NCBI GenBank assembly: GCA_900473685.1
Contig: UCNE01000010.1
Location: forward strand, 248,001-312,000
Source: Hyphomicrobiales bacterium
GTDB taxonomy: Bacteria > Pseudomonadota > Alphaproteobacteria > Rhizobiales > Rhizobiaceae
Length of the DNA stretch: 64,000 bases
Direction: 5' to 3'
Both the position numbers and the translations under genes were made by a program. Numbering within the stretch: position 1 is the stretch's first letter; each line of letters opens with the position of its first letter. A model generated the notes under the pieces. It had not been told where the DNA came from. It saw only the letters and a list, made by a program, of their open reading frames with translations, and ran no database searches. Below, in pieces: positions 42,593 to 53,249 of this stretch.

Positions 42593-44002
42593 TTACTGGA
42601 AATCGAAGGCGCTCAAACCCGTCACCATTTCATCCAGCCCGAGCGGCCGGGTGACCGGCGGTTCGGCACGGGCAAGACAGCCCTGGCGCTCGCAGAGGCG
42701 GCAGGCGGTGCCACCGGCAACGGTCGCAAGCGGTACGCCGCCATACACGGTTTCGGCGGCGTGGGCTGCATCATAGCCGATCAGGATTGCCGTGCGGCGA
42801 ACCCGCTCCTGGAAATTCGCCCGCGGCCCGTCGACAGTCCTTGCGAGCGTGACAAATTCCCCGCCTCCGAAGATTTCCACCCGGTCAGCCAGGACCTGCC
42901 CGGTTTGCGCAAACGCCGCGTGAATATTGAGCTTAGGACAGCTGCCGCCGAAGCGCGCTTGCGGAAAGCCTGACGCACCGGCCTTGCGCAGCCGGTTCCC
43001 GGCATGATCGATCTCCATCAGGAAGAACGGTAACCCCGCAGCACCGGGCCGCTGCAGCGTCACCAGCCGGCTGGCCACTTGTTCGAACGAAACCTGGAAC
43101 CGTGCGCTGAGCACATCGATATCGTATTTCGCCCGCTGTGCTGCGGCGAGAAACCCAGCATACGGCATCATGATCGCATGCGCGGCGTAACGGGCCAGCT
43201 CGAAGCGGCCGATACGGCGCGCCTCCCCGGTCGAAAATGCCAGCTGATGCAGATCGGCGGCGATGGCTTCCGGAAAGGCGATCTGCGCCGCCTCCATGGC
43301 GACTTCCCGCAGCTGGTCGTGTGCCGACAGCCGTTCGGACAGGAACAGCCGCATGGAATGGCGATCGAAGCGGCGGCGCAAATCCGGCATGACATGCACA
43401 GGTAGCGTGCGGACCGTCAGACCATGCTCCTTGCGCAGCCAGCTCTTCAACGCGCTGGCAAGATCGTCGCCAGGCGAAAGCTGCGCATGAAACGCTTCGG
43501 CGGCTTCGTCGATCCCGGCAAAATAATGCGGACGGTTTTCGAAGATGTCGCGAACCTCGTCCATCGGCAGGCGGGCATCCGACAGCGCCGCCATATGCCC
43601 CTGATCAGACAGCAGTGTACTCAAATCCTTCAGCCGCAGCGATTGCTCGCGGTAGGCACGATAGAGCTTGAGCATGCCCATCGCCGCGTTGGGTGCGGCC
43701 TCCGCCACCTCGATCAGTTCCTGATCGCCCGGCAGCTCGCCCGAAAGCAGCGGATCGGCAAACACCTCGCGCAATTGCGTGACGCTGCCGGTCGCCTCGC
43801 CCTGCAACTCGTCAAGATCGACCTTATAGACAGAGGCGAGCTTCAACAGCAGCTGCACCGTCAACGGCCGCTGATTGCGCTCGATCAGGTTGAGGTAGGA
43901 CGGCGAGATGCCGAGCGCCTCGGCCATCGCCGTTTGCGTCAGCGACAAACCATTGCGGATGCGCCGGACGCGGGCACCGGCAAAAATCTTGTTCTCAGCC
44001 AC
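42593..44002 (-). CDS. RamB/ScfR-like XRE transcriptional regulator
   Basis: 469 residues. XRE helix-turn-helix at residues 8-65 (RNGLSLTQTAMAEALGISPSYLNLIERNQRPL), an IrrE-like middle domain, and a C-terminal DUF2083-type part ending with a cysteine cluster CRLCERQGC that could bind metal or Fe-S. Related proteins (RamB, PrpR, ScfR) sense short-chain acyl-CoA and control the glyoxylate bypass. It is divergent from isocitrate lyase, and copies of a TTTTGTAAAA-type palindrome lie between, one of them 11 bases from its own ATG, so it probably regulates aceA and itself. Confidence 0.9.
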   Translation of the reverse strand: MAENKIFAGARVRRIRNGLSLTQTAMAEALGISPSYLNLIERNQRPLTVQLLLKLASVYKVDLDELQGEATGSVTQLREVFADPLLSGELPGDQELIEVAEAAPNAAMGMLKLYRAYREQSLRLKDLSTLLSDQGHMAALSDARLPMDEVRDIFENRPHYFAGIDEAAEAFHAQLSPGDDLASALKSWLRKEHGLTVRTLPVHVMPDLRRRFDRHSMRLFLSERLSAHDQLREVAMEAAQIAFPEAIAADLHQLAFSTGEARRIGRFELARYAAHAIMMPYAGFLAAAQRAKYDIDVLSARFQVSFEQVASRLVTLQRPGAAGLPFFLMEIDHAGNRLRKAGASGFPQARFGGSCPKLNIHAAFAQTGQVLADRVEIFGGGEFVTLARTVDGPRANFQERVRRTAILIGYDAAHAAETVYGGVPLATVAGGTACRLCERQGCLARAEPPVTRPLGLDEMVTGLSAFDFQ

Positions 44003-44012
44003 TTGTCATGCC

Positions 44013-44082
44013 TTTTACAAAATCGCGAGCATTCGAAATATTTACACGATTTACAAAATTACAAATGCCTTTTGTAAAAGGC
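44013..44082. promoter_or_regulatory. Candidate operators in the regulator-aceA region
   Basis: Three related sites: TTTTACAAAAT (44013-44023), ATTTACAAAATT (44049-44060) and GCCTTTTGTAAAAGGC (44067-44082, palindrome with GT centre). They resemble the RamB box core TTTGCAAA. The first is close enough to the regulator start for autoregulation. Confidence 0.55.
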
Positions 44083-44233
44083 AAGACATGATAACCCTTT
44101 TCAAAGGCGCGGCAATCCTTTTGTTCTCGCCGTTTTGTGCGGCGCACTGTAAAACTCGTCACATCAAATTCGGCATTCGGCCACTCTTTCAACCAAAGTC
44201 GAATACCACTCTCGGATCTGCAGGAGGATGTTT

Positions 44234-45523
<1,290 letters not shown>

Positions 45524-45610
45524 TCAAATTTCCCCTCCCTGCCTTCTTTGAAGACGGGGAGGGCAAATCGGAACGTGCCTTCAAGAACCCCACATAAGAG
45601 GAGAAATGCG

Positions 45611-45862
45611 ATGACAGTCCAGACCACCATCAAGACGCACGTCAAGGAACGGGCAGAGGAACAGTCCTCGGCCATGACACCGGAACAGCAGGCAATGATC
45701 CGCATGGTTGCCAATGACCTGCACCGGCTCAACCATGCCGTCATGAAGGCCGTCGACGCCGGTGTTTCCGTCGAGCTTGTCCGCTCAGCCCGCCATCATG
45801 GTGGCGAAGGCAACTGGGGCGATCTGCTGATCCCCGTTATTGTGACGCAGGGACGCGGCTGA
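45611..45862 (+). CDS. Small protein downstream of aceA
   Basis: 83 residues, uncharacterised. Sequence TPEQQAMIRMVANDLHRLNHAVMKAVDAGVSVELVRSARHHGGEGNWGDLLIPVIV is compact with one long amphipathic helix and a His-rich turn. AGAGGAG stands before ATG 45611. Located 87 bases after aceA and before a strong terminator, so it is part of the aceA transcript; such a gene next to isocitrate lyase is seen in other rhizobia. Function unknown. Confidence 0.8.
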   Translation: MTVQTTIKTHVKERAEEQSSAMTPEQQAMIRMVANDLHRLNHAVMKAVDAGVSVELVRSARHHGGEGNWGDLLIPVIVTQGRG

Positions 45863-45884
45863 GGGCATGGCACTCCGCTTCACC

Positions 45885-45918
45885 AAAATCCCGGTGGGAT
45901 CTTTCCCGTCGGGATTTT
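45885..45918 (+). terminator. Terminator of the aceA operon
   Basis: AAAATCCCG (45885-45893) pairs with CGGGATTTT (45910-45918), with an inner GGGA/TCCC helix; a T-rich tail follows. Confidence 0.85.
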
Positions 45919-45932
45919 GAATTTAGTACAGC

Positions 45933-46811
45933 TTACAGGCTTCGGCTTGGCCGCTTTCCGGCGAAGAGATCGGCATGGCTTTTCACCAGCCGGAACAGGC
46001 GGTCGGAGACTGTGCGGATTTCGCGGCGGTGGCGGTCTTCACTGTTGGTGACGATCCATTGGCCGTGACGCAGCTGCTTCAGTTCCTCGCCGGCCCGCTC
46101 CAGACCCGGATCGAGATCGCCGACAAAACACGGTAGCACCGCCTGCCCCGCCCCTGATCTTGCAAGGTCGAGCAGCGAGCGTGGCCGACTGACGATGACG
46201 GCAATCGAGCTTGCCGCCTGCTCATGCGGCCAGCGCAGGTAAGGCGAGATGGCATCCTCTTCGGATACAGCAAGCCAGGCCGATGAAAGCCCTTCCGGGG
46301 CATTGCGCTGGCGGTAGGCGGCATAGGCGACATCGCCGGTATGGCGGCTCGCCAGATTTGGCTCTTCCGGCGCTACCGCGCGCACGCCCACATCGCTTTC
46401 GCGGTGCGCCAGCGTCGCGCGGCGCTCGGAAACAGACATATCGAGGCGGAAGCCATCCCGCTCGCTCCAGATGGCCTGGATGTTTTCGCAGACCAGCCAC
46501 GTCACCCATGTGCCCGCCATCAGCCGCACCACCGACGCGCCATGGGCCTCCTGCCGCCATCCATCGACCTTGCGGACGACAGCATCCATCGCCTGCAATT
46601 GTTCGAAAAGAGCCTGGCCATCGGCGGTCAGCCGGTAGCCGGTCTGGCTGCGGACAAAAAGCTGCCGCCCAATCCCCTGTTCGAGATCAAGCACGCGCCG
46701 CCCGACCGTCGCCGGGCTCAAACCATTGGCCTGAGCAGCGCCGGTCAAGCCGCCATGGCGCGCGACAGACAGAAATATCTGATAGGCATCCCAGGATATA
46801 TCTTTCATCAA
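45933..46811 (-). CDS. LysR family transcriptional regulator
   Basis: 292 residues. The DNA-binding module is SWDAYQIFLSVARHGGLTGAAQANGLSPATVGRRVLDLEQ, an orthodox LysR helix-turn-helix; the C-terminal domain is LysR-substrate-like but short in hydrophobic content. A second ATG at 46808 is equally possible. It converges with the aceA operon and has no obvious target on its divergent side except the small gene 46977-47129. Confidence 0.88.
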   Translation of the reverse strand: MMKDISWDAYQIFLSVARHGGLTGAAQANGLSPATVGRRVLDLEQGIGRQLFVRSQTGYRLTADGQALFEQLQAMDAVVRKVDGWRQEAHGASVVRLMAGTWVTWLVCENIQAIWSERDGFRLDMSVSERRATLAHRESDVGVRAVAPEEPNLASRHTGDVAYAAYRQRNAPEGLSSAWLAVSEEDAISPYLRWPHEQAASSIAVIVSRPRSLLDLARSGAGQAVLPCFVGDLDPGLERAGEELKQLRHGQWIVTNSEDRHRREIRTVSDRLFRLVKSHADLFAGKRPSRSL

Positions 46812-46976
46812 TGAAAAACATACTCCGGTTTCTTACGTTTATAAACCCAATTCTGAAGCATAAGTTCGGGGCGTAAACGGAGCGCGGCTGAGCCGCCTCC
46901 CCATCCCAGATTGAAGAAGGTTGGCTGCAGGGCACCCGGTCCGGCAACGGCTTTCTGTTGCCGAAGGAGACTGAAA

Positions 46977-47129
46977 ATGCCGGAGATGATGGGAATAGTA
47001 TTGTTGGCGGACATGCTGGCGAAGGATGCGCACAAGCCGCATGAATTCCAGCATCTGATCGACCGGAACTCCCGGTTCAACAGAATGTCTAATGCCTTGC
47101 GCCGGCTGCGTCTGCGCTGGGTGCGATAA
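46977..47129 (+). CDS. Short basic protein
   Basis: 50 residues: MPEMMGIVLLADMLAKDAHKPHEF then a strongly basic end (RFNRMSNALRRLRLRWVR). It is preceded by a near-ideal ribosome site GAAGGAGA at 6 bases and followed by a terminator, which together argue for a real gene. No family recognised. Confidence 0.6.
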   Translation: MPEMMGIVLLADMLAKDAHKPHEFQHLIDRNSRFNRMSNALRRLRLRWVR

Positions 47130-47140
47130 AGCGGCAAACA

Positions 47141-47174
47141 GAAAGCCCGGCGGCCTTGATGGCGCCGGGCTTTC
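47141..47174. terminator. Bidirectional terminator
   Basis: GAAAGCCCGGCG (47141-47152) / CGCCGGGCTTTC (47163-47174), 12-bp stem; serves the small gene on plus and the chemoreceptor gene on minus. Confidence 0.85.
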
Positions 47175-47196
47175 CTTGTTCGAAGATTTGACTAGA

Positions 47197-49725
47197 TCAG
47201 GCGGCGCGGCCGATCTGTCGGCCGGAACTCACCGGCTCCAGGCGGAACTGCTCGACCAGCATCATCAACGTATCGGCCTGGTTGGCGAGTTCGCGGCTGG
47301 CGGTGGTCGCCTGATCGACCATGGTGGCATTCTGCTGGGTCATCTGGTCCATCTGGTTGACCGAGCCATTGACCTCGTGCAGGGCGGCGGCCTGATCGCG
47401 GCTAGCGGTGGCGATCATTTCGACATGACTGCTGACCGAGACGATCTGCTGGCTGATCGACGCCAGAACCGCGCCGGTTTCCTGCACCAGTTGCGATCCG
47501 GAATTCACCTCATTGGCAGACTTGTTGATCAGGCCCTTGATCTCCCGGGCAGCGCTTGCCGAGCGCTGGGCAAGCTCGCGGACTTCCTGTGCCACCACCG
47601 CAAACCCCTTACCAGCGTCACCGGCGCGGGCGGCTTCGATACCGGCATTGAGCGCCAGGAGGTTTGTCTGGAAGGCGATCTCGTCGATGACGTCGATGAT
47701 CTGCTCGATCTGGTGTGAGGCATCCTCGATCCGGCCCATGGCAGCAATCGCGTTGCTGACGACAACAGCCGAGCTGTCGGCGCTCTTCTTGGTATGTGTC
47801 ACGGCGATATTGGCCTCGTGCGCCCGTTCGGCCGACGAGCGGACGGTGACGGTGATCTGGTCGACGGCGGCGGCCGTTTCTTCGAGCGACGCGGCCTGCG
47901 CCTCGGTGCGCTTCGACAGGGAATCCGCCGACGCGTGCATGTCGTTGCCGCTGCGCTGGATCGACAGTGCATTGTTGCGGATCTGCAGGAGCGTGTCCTG
48001 CAGGCGGATCAGCGAACCGTTGAAGTCCATGCGCAACTGCTCGAGGCGGCCGGTGAACGGCGTTTCGATCTGCTGTGACAGGTCGCCCTGCGCCAGGCGG
48101 CCGAGACCGGCAGCGAGCTGGCTGACGGCAAAATCGATCTGGCTGTCGAGAGCCCGCTTTTCCGTGTCGTTGCGGGTGCGTTCGGCATCAGCCTGCGCGC
48201 GCTGTTCTTCGCTTTCGGCTTCGATGCGCACCTTGGACAGGGCATTCTCCTTGAAGATGCCGAGCGCCCGGGCCATGTCGCCGATTTCGTCACGGCGGGC
48301 ACCGCCGTCGATCGAGGTATCGAGCGCGCCGTCGGCCAGGCGGCGCATTGCCGCGGTGATCTGGCCGATCGGGCCTTTCAGCGTCAGCACCAGCGCGCCG
48401 CCGGCAAGAAGCGCGATCAGGATGCCCACGACGGTTGCGAAGACGGAAACCTGGTTGGCCTTGTCGCGCTCGACCGAAGCGGTGGTCTTCTGGCCTTCCG
48501 CAAAAGCTGTGAGCTGGCCCCAGATATCATCGATCTCGGCAGCTGCAGCCGTGAATTCCGCCTGGCGGGCGGCGCTGCTGTCGACAAGAGCGGCGCTGTC
48601 GCCCTGCATCTTTTCCGTCACCGGCTTCACGGCCTTGATAAGATTGTTGAAGAACGGCAGATCGCCGGCCGACTGGGCCAGGCTCTGGATTTCCTGGTTC
48701 ATCAGGCTGAACTCGCGCATCAACCGCTCTTTACCGTCGGCATCTGTCTTTTCCAGAAAGCTCGCGGCCGCGATGCGGATCGAGTAGACCGAGTTGACGA
48801 TCGAACGGGTGCCGGAAAGAACAACGTTTGCCTTGACGAGCGCTGCATCCAGCCTGCCGAACGTCGCTGTTGCGTCACGCATTTTCAAAGTCGCGGCGCC
48901 GTTCAGCTGGATGCTCGTCTGGCGGAAGCGCGCCATCAGCCTGCCGATCGCAGCTGCAGTTTCGTCGGACTTGTCGCCACTGTCCAGCAGTGTCTTGATC
49001 TCGCCGATGGTGGTCTTGAAGGTTTCCGAAACGGCCTTCTGGCTTTGCGGCAGCCCAGAACTGATCTTGCGCAGAACCTTGGTCATCGCACCATAGGAAT
49101 CGGCCGCGACCTTGATCTTGTCTTCGGCAGTGGCAGCCTTGGCAAAACTCGTGTTGAAAGCAGCGAGTGTCTCGCTGGACGAGGTCAGGCGTTCTGCCTC
49201 GCGCAGCAGCGACTTTGCCGCCTCTTCGTCCTGGCGGACGCCCTGCTCCATGGTTGTTGCTTCATCGAGGATTTTCATCTGTGCAGCGAGCAGTAAGCGA
49301 AGGCTGCCAGTGATGGACTGACGCAGAGCCACTTCCTGTTCGTAGAGTTTCCACAGGCCATCGACCCGGCCGCCTATGCTCGTGCTACCGCTCAAGGCGT
49401 GCTGGAGCTGGCTGCGGCCTTCCTCGTCATCGACCTGCTTCAGCGTTTCTTCAAGAACCGCGCGCTGGGTCGTAATCTTCTCGAGCACGGCCTGGCGGGA
49501 ATCTTCGGTGGTGTTCTTCAGGAAGGCGTTCATGCCGGCATAAACATCCTTGAAGCCGCTGAGCGACTGCAGGACGCTGTTGGAAATCTCCATCCGGCCC
49601 TGCAGCAGGCCGGACGCATAGAGCCCGGTAATGCCGACGGCACAAATGCTGACGACAAAGGGCAGGATGAACAACAGCACCTTGGTCTGGATTTTGAAGC
49701 GGGCAAGAATCTTGTCGATGAACAT
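47197..49725 (-). CDS. Methyl-accepting chemotaxis protein
   Basis: 842 residues from ATG 49725. Transmembrane helix 1 at about 15-37 ([21 protein letters not shown]), a large helical periplasmic sensor of about 390 residues (of the bimodular helical kind), transmembrane helix 2 ([20 protein letters not shown]), a HAMP domain with a second HAMP-like stretch, and a long cytoplasmic signalling hairpin whose tip [31 protein letters not shown] is intact. There is no CheR-binding pentapeptide at the C-terminus. It reports to the CheA kinase; ligand unknown. Confidence 0.95.
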   Translation of the reverse strand: MFIDKILARFKIQTKVLLFILPFVVSICAVGITGLYASGLLQGRMEISNSVLQSLSGFKDVYAGMNAFLKNTTEDSRQAVLEKITTQRAVLEETLKQVDDEEGRSQLQHALSGSTSIGGRVDGLWKLYEQEVALRQSITGSLRLLLAAQMKILDEATTMEQGVRQDEEAAKSLLREAERLTSSSETLAAFNTSFAKAATAEDKIKVAADSYGAMTKVLRKISSGLPQSQKAVSETFKTTIGEIKTLLDSGDKSDETAAAIGRLMARFRQTSIQLNGAATLKMRDATATFGRLDAALVKANVVLSGTRSIVNSVYSIRIAAASFLEKTDADGKERLMREFSLMNQEIQSLAQSAGDLPFFNNLIKAVKPVTEKMQGDSAALVDSSAARQAEFTAAAAEIDDIWGQLTAFAEGQKTTASVERDKANQVSVFATVVGILIALLAGGALVLTLKGPIGQITAAMRRLADGALDTSIDGGARRDEIGDMARALGIFKENALSKVRIEAESEEQRAQADAERTRNDTEKRALDSQIDFAVSQLAAGLGRLAQGDLSQQIETPFTGRLEQLRMDFNGSLIRLQDTLLQIRNNALSIQRSGNDMHASADSLSKRTEAQAASLEETAAAVDQITVTVRSSAERAHEANIAVTHTKKSADSSAVVVSNAIAAMGRIEDASHQIEQIIDVIDEIAFQTNLLALNAGIEAARAGDAGKGFAVVAQEVRELAQRSASAAREIKGLINKSANEVNSGSQLVQETGAVLASISQQIVSVSSHVEMIATASRDQAAALHEVNGSVNQMDQMTQQNATMVDQATTASRELANQADTLMMLVEQFRLEPVSSGRQIGRAA

Positions 49726-50077
49726 GAACGCACCTTGGCTCGCAGCCTGATCCGCCCTCCTCAAGCCCTGACAGGCTTCCCCGGTGTGCCAACAAGCTGG
49801 TGATTTAACTGAAAAATCATGCGGCGCATCGCCGCCAAGCCTGCCAGGCATTCATTGCATGACCCGCCTCTTCCCCCAAGGCAAAATCACGGCAGACTCC
49901 GTTGCGGCACAGTCTTCAATGGCAACGATTAATATTTGAATAAGTACGACTTAAATCGTTTCAGCCGCATCAAATAAAGGGAACATGCGTCGCTTTAAGG
50001 GCAGACGCGCAATACGCGGCCGCACATCGGCGCAACGAAAATCGGCATCACAGCCGAAGCGCTGGGTATTGGTTGGT
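49726..50077. other. A+T-rich intergenic region upstream of the chemoreceptor
   Basis: 352 bases. It includes an inverted repeat AACGATT (49924-49930) / AATCGTT (49954-49960) 23 bases apart in an A+T-rich patch, probably part of the chemoreceptor promoter. No ORF with a ribosome site is evident. Confidence 0.5.
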
Positions 50078-50233
50078 TCAGAAGGACCAGAAGGAAGGAA
50101 GCGCAGCGATTGCGGCAAGTGCGCAAACGGCGATCACGGAGGCTCGGATCAGCAGGGACTTTCGCGCGTTGCTTTCATCCGCTTTCGCAATGGCGATAGC
50201 GCGGGCTGTGGAACGGCTGCGTGACTGATTCAT
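50078..50233 (-). CDS. Single-pass small membrane protein
   Basis: 51 residues from ATG 50233 (AAAGGA upstream). Polar, basic N-terminus (QSRSRSTARAIAIAKADE), then one transmembrane helix (LIRASVIAVCALAAIAALPSFW). No family recognised; ribosome site, hydropathy and composition support it. Confidence 0.6.
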   Translation of the reverse strand: MNQSRSRSTARAIAIAKADESNARKSLLIRASVIAVCALAAIAALPSFWSF

Positions 50234-50455
50234 GGCATCATTTCCTTTCGACCTAAGCAACAATAGACCCGGATGATCCGGACCGCCAGCCCACTTCCTG
50301 TTGCAACAGCTCAGGAAAGAGCAAAAATGTCACGTTTCTGCAACAATTCCTGAAAACTGCATCCTTGCTGCGCCTCAAAGCCGTGGAGCCAGCGTTTCAA
50401 GCAGGTTCCGCCAGATGTCTTAACAATGGCTGAAGCACCCTCCGCTTTGCGCCGG

Positions 50456-51649
50456 TCATGCCGCCTGCCCCGCCGAAAAGCCGGATGCCCAGGCCCACTG
50501 GAAATTGTAGCCGCCGAGCCAACCGGTGACATCGACGCATTCGCCGATGAAATAGAGGCCGGGCACGTCACGCGCCTGCATGGTGCGGGAATCGAGCACT
50601 CTTGTATCGACACCACCCAGCGTCACTTCGGCCGTGCGATAACCTTCGGATCCCGCGGGCGTGATGGCCCAGTCCTTGATCTTGAGGCAGAAGGTATCGA
50701 TCGCCTTGTCGGAGAGGTCGGCGAGCGGCCGGTTGTTCAGCCCGGCGGCCTCGGTAAAGAACTGCGCCAGCCGTTTTGGCAGAGGTTCGGCAAGCGCCGT
50801 CTGCAGCGCCTGGCGGCCATTTTCCTTGCGCGCCGCCTTCAGCACGGCAGCGATATCGACATGCGGTAGAAGGTTGAGGCTGATATCGCCACCCTCGCGC
50901 CAGTAGGAGGATATCTGCAGGATAGCAGGTCCGCTCAAGCCCCGATGGGTGATCAGCAAAGCCTCCTCGAACATCGTCTTGCCGCAGCGCGCCTGTGCAT
51001 CGACGGCAACACCGGCAAGCGTACTCAAGCTTTCAAGTTGAACGGGATCGAGCGTCAGCGGCACCAGCCCTGGGCGCGTCTCCACCAGCGGCAGGCCGAA
51101 CTGCTCGGCAATCTTATAGGCAAAACCCGTCGCGCCCATTTTCGGGATGGACTTGCCGCCGCTGGCAACGATCAGCGATGAACAATCAATCGCGCCATCC
51201 GCCGTCACGATCCGGAAACCAGAAACGGTTTTGTCGATCGTCTGGACCTGCGCGCCAAGCCGCAGCACCGCGCGAACCTCCTTCATCTCCGTCAGAAGCA
51301 TGCGGATGATGTCCTTGGCGGTATCGTCGCAAAACAGCTGGCCAAGCGTCTTTTCATGCCAGGCGATCTGATAGCGATCGACCAGGGCGATGAAATCGTG
51401 CGGCGTGTAGCGCGCCAAAGCCGACTTGCAGAAATGCGGGTTAGCCGAGAGGAAATTTTTCGGGCTCGCATGGATATTGGTGAAGTTGCAGCGGCCGCCG
51501 CCGGAGATGCGGATCTTCTCGCCCGGCGCCTTGGCATGGTCGAGCACTATGACGCGGCGGCCGCGCTTGCCTGCCTCGATCGCTGCCATCATGCCGGCAG
51601 CGCCTGCCCCGATTATCACCACGTCAAACTGTTCGGCCAAGACATCCAT
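50456..51649 (-). CDS. YhiN/HI0933-type flavoprotein
   Basis: 397 residues. N-terminal FAD fold VVIIGAGAAGMMAAIEAGKRG, then the family motif KIRISGGGRCNFTNI, LIVASGGKSIPKMGATGFAY, and the closing GLYFIGECVDVTGWLGGYNFQWAWASG. These are conserved FAD/NAD(P)-binding proteins of unknown substrate. Stands alone; the promoter region is shared with the divergent glutamine-synthetase-like gene. Confidence 0.92.
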   Translation of the reverse strand: MDVLAEQFDVVIIGAGAAGMMAAIEAGKRGRRVIVLDHAKAPGEKIRISGGGRCNFTNIHASPKNFLSANPHFCKSALARYTPHDFIALVDRYQIAWHEKTLGQLFCDDTAKDIIRMLLTEMKEVRAVLRLGAQVQTIDKTVSGFRIVTADGAIDCSSLIVASGGKSIPKMGATGFAYKIAEQFGLPLVETRPGLVPLTLDPVQLESLSTLAGVAVDAQARCGKTMFEEALLITHRGLSGPAILQISSYWREGGDISLNLLPHVDIAAVLKAARKENGRQALQTALAEPLPKRLAQFFTEAAGLNNRPLADLSDKAIDTFCLKIKDWAITPAGSEGYRTAEVTLGGVDTRVLDSRTMQARDVPGLYFIGECVDVTGWLGGYNFQWAWASGFSAGQAA

Positions 51650-51812
51650 TCCCGTTTCAGTTTTCTTTCGAAGGCACGGCTACCAAAGTCAATCACCGTT
51701 GCTGCAATCCGCACGAATACAGCCTGCAAGCCGATAAAAGTCCCGGTTTTCACCCTAGCCAATTGCCAAACTGTGGCTATGATGCCCCATCCGAACCCAA
51801 AACCGGTGATTT

Positions 51813-53249
51813 ATGCCCGTCAGAAGAAATGCTGCCCAACCAACTGCAAGGACTGTCAAGAGCTCGAAAATACCCGCCGCACTGCAAGCTCCACGTGGAG
51901 TGAAAACCTGGAAGGAAGCAGCCGACTGGCTGAAAATCCGCGGCATCGAAGATATCGAATGCATCACGCCCGATATCGCCGGCGTTCCGCGCGGCAAGAT
52001 GATGCCGTCTTCGAAATTCACCTCCAACACATCCCTTGCCCTTCCGTCGGCGATCTACCGCCATACGATTTCGGGCGAATATCCCGAGGAAACGGGCAAT
52101 TTCCGCTACGACAGCCGCGACAGCGACATCAAGCTGGTGCCTGACCTTTCGACCCTTTCGGTCGTCCCCTGGGAAACCGACCCGACGGCGCAGGTGATCT
52201 GCGACATTGCGGGTTCGCAGGGCGAAAAAGTTCCCTATACGCCGCGCAACGTCCTGAAGCACGTGCTCGACCTCTATCATCAGCGCGGCTGGAAGCCGGT
52301 GGTCGCACCGGAAATCGAATTCTATCTGGTCGCCAAGAACGAGGACCCGGATTATCCGCTGCACCCGCCGAAGGGCCGCTCCGGCCGCGCCATCCAGGGC
52401 GGACAGGGTTACTCGATCGCCGGCGTCAACGAATTCGACGAACTGATCGACGACATCTACCATTTTTCGGAAAAGCAGGGTCTCGAGATCGACACGCTGA
52501 TCCATGAGGAAGGTCCGGCACAGCTGGAAATCAACCTTCGCCATGGCGATCCGATCGAGCTTGCCGACCAAGTCTTCATGTTCAAGCGAACTATTCGCGA
52601 AGCGGCGCTGAAGCATGGCATCTACGCCACCTTCATGGCCAAGCCGATGCAGGCGCAGGCCGGGTCCGCCATGCACATCCACCAGTCCGTCATCGAAGTG
52701 AACACCGGCCGCAACCTGTTTTCCAACGCTGATGGCTCGCCGTCCAAGGAGTTTTTCTCCTTCATCGGCGGCATGCAGACATTTGTTCCCAAGGCGCTGT
52801 CGATGATGGCCCCTTATGTGAACTCGTACCGGCGGCTGACGCCGGACATGTCGGCACCGGTCAACAATGCCTGGGGCTATGATAACCGGACGACTGCGTT
52901 TCGCATTCCTGTTTCCGAACCCGTCGCCCGGCGTGTCGAAAACCGCCTGCCAAGCTCGGATGCCAATCCGTACCTGGCGCTGGCAGCGTCCCTCGGTTGC
53001 GGTTACCTCGGCATTGTTCAGGGATTGGAGCCCTCGGCACCGGCAGATGCTTCGGCAGACAAAGGGACGGTTGACCTGCCCCGGGGGCTGCTGGAAGCGG
53101 TATCGCTGCTCGAGGCCGAGCCAGCCTTCGCCGAGATCTTCAGCCCGGAATTCATCGCCATCTATGGCGGGGTGAAGCGGGGCGAGTTCGAAACTTTCAT
53201 GCAGGTGATCAGCCCCTGGGAGCGCGAATTCCTGCTTCTCAATGTCTGA
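51813..53249 (+). CDS. Glutamine synthetase-like ligase (gamma-glutamylputrescine synthetase type)
   Basis: 478 residues. Catalytic-domain features are present: APEIEFYL, HEEGPAQLEINLRHGDP, GSAMHIHQSVIE, and NNRTTAFRIPVSEPVARRVENRLPSSDANPYLALAA-type end (shortened: RIPVSEP, ENRLPSSDANPYL). The N-terminal beta-Grasp part is short. Because it is translationally coupled to a PuuB-like oxidase and a pot operon is in the window, PuuA-type glutamylation of putrescine is more likely than nitrogen assimilation. The ribosome site is weak. Confidence 0.85.
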   Translation: MPVRRNAAQPTARTVKSSKIPAALQAPRGVKTWKEAADWLKIRGIEDIECITPDIAGVPRGKMMPSSKFTSNTSLALPSAIYRHTISGEYPEETGNFRYDSRDSDIKLVPDLSTLSVVPWETDPTAQVICDIAGSQGEKVPYTPRNVLKHVLDLYHQRGWKPVVAPEIEFYLVAKNEDPDYPLHPPKGRSGRAIQGGQGYSIAGVNEFDELIDDIYHFSEKQGLEIDTLIHEEGPAQLEINLRHGDPIELADQVFMFKRTIREAALKHGIYATFMAKPMQAQAGSAMHIHQSVIEVNTGRNLFSNADGSPSKEFFSFIGGMQTFVPKALSMMAPYVNSYRRLTPDMSAPVNNAWGYDNRTTAFRIPVSEPVARRVENRLPSSDANPYLALAASLGCGYLGIVQGLEPSAPADASADKGTVDLPRGLLEAVSLLEAEPAFAEIFSPEFIAIYGGVKRGEFETFMQVISPWEREFLLLNV

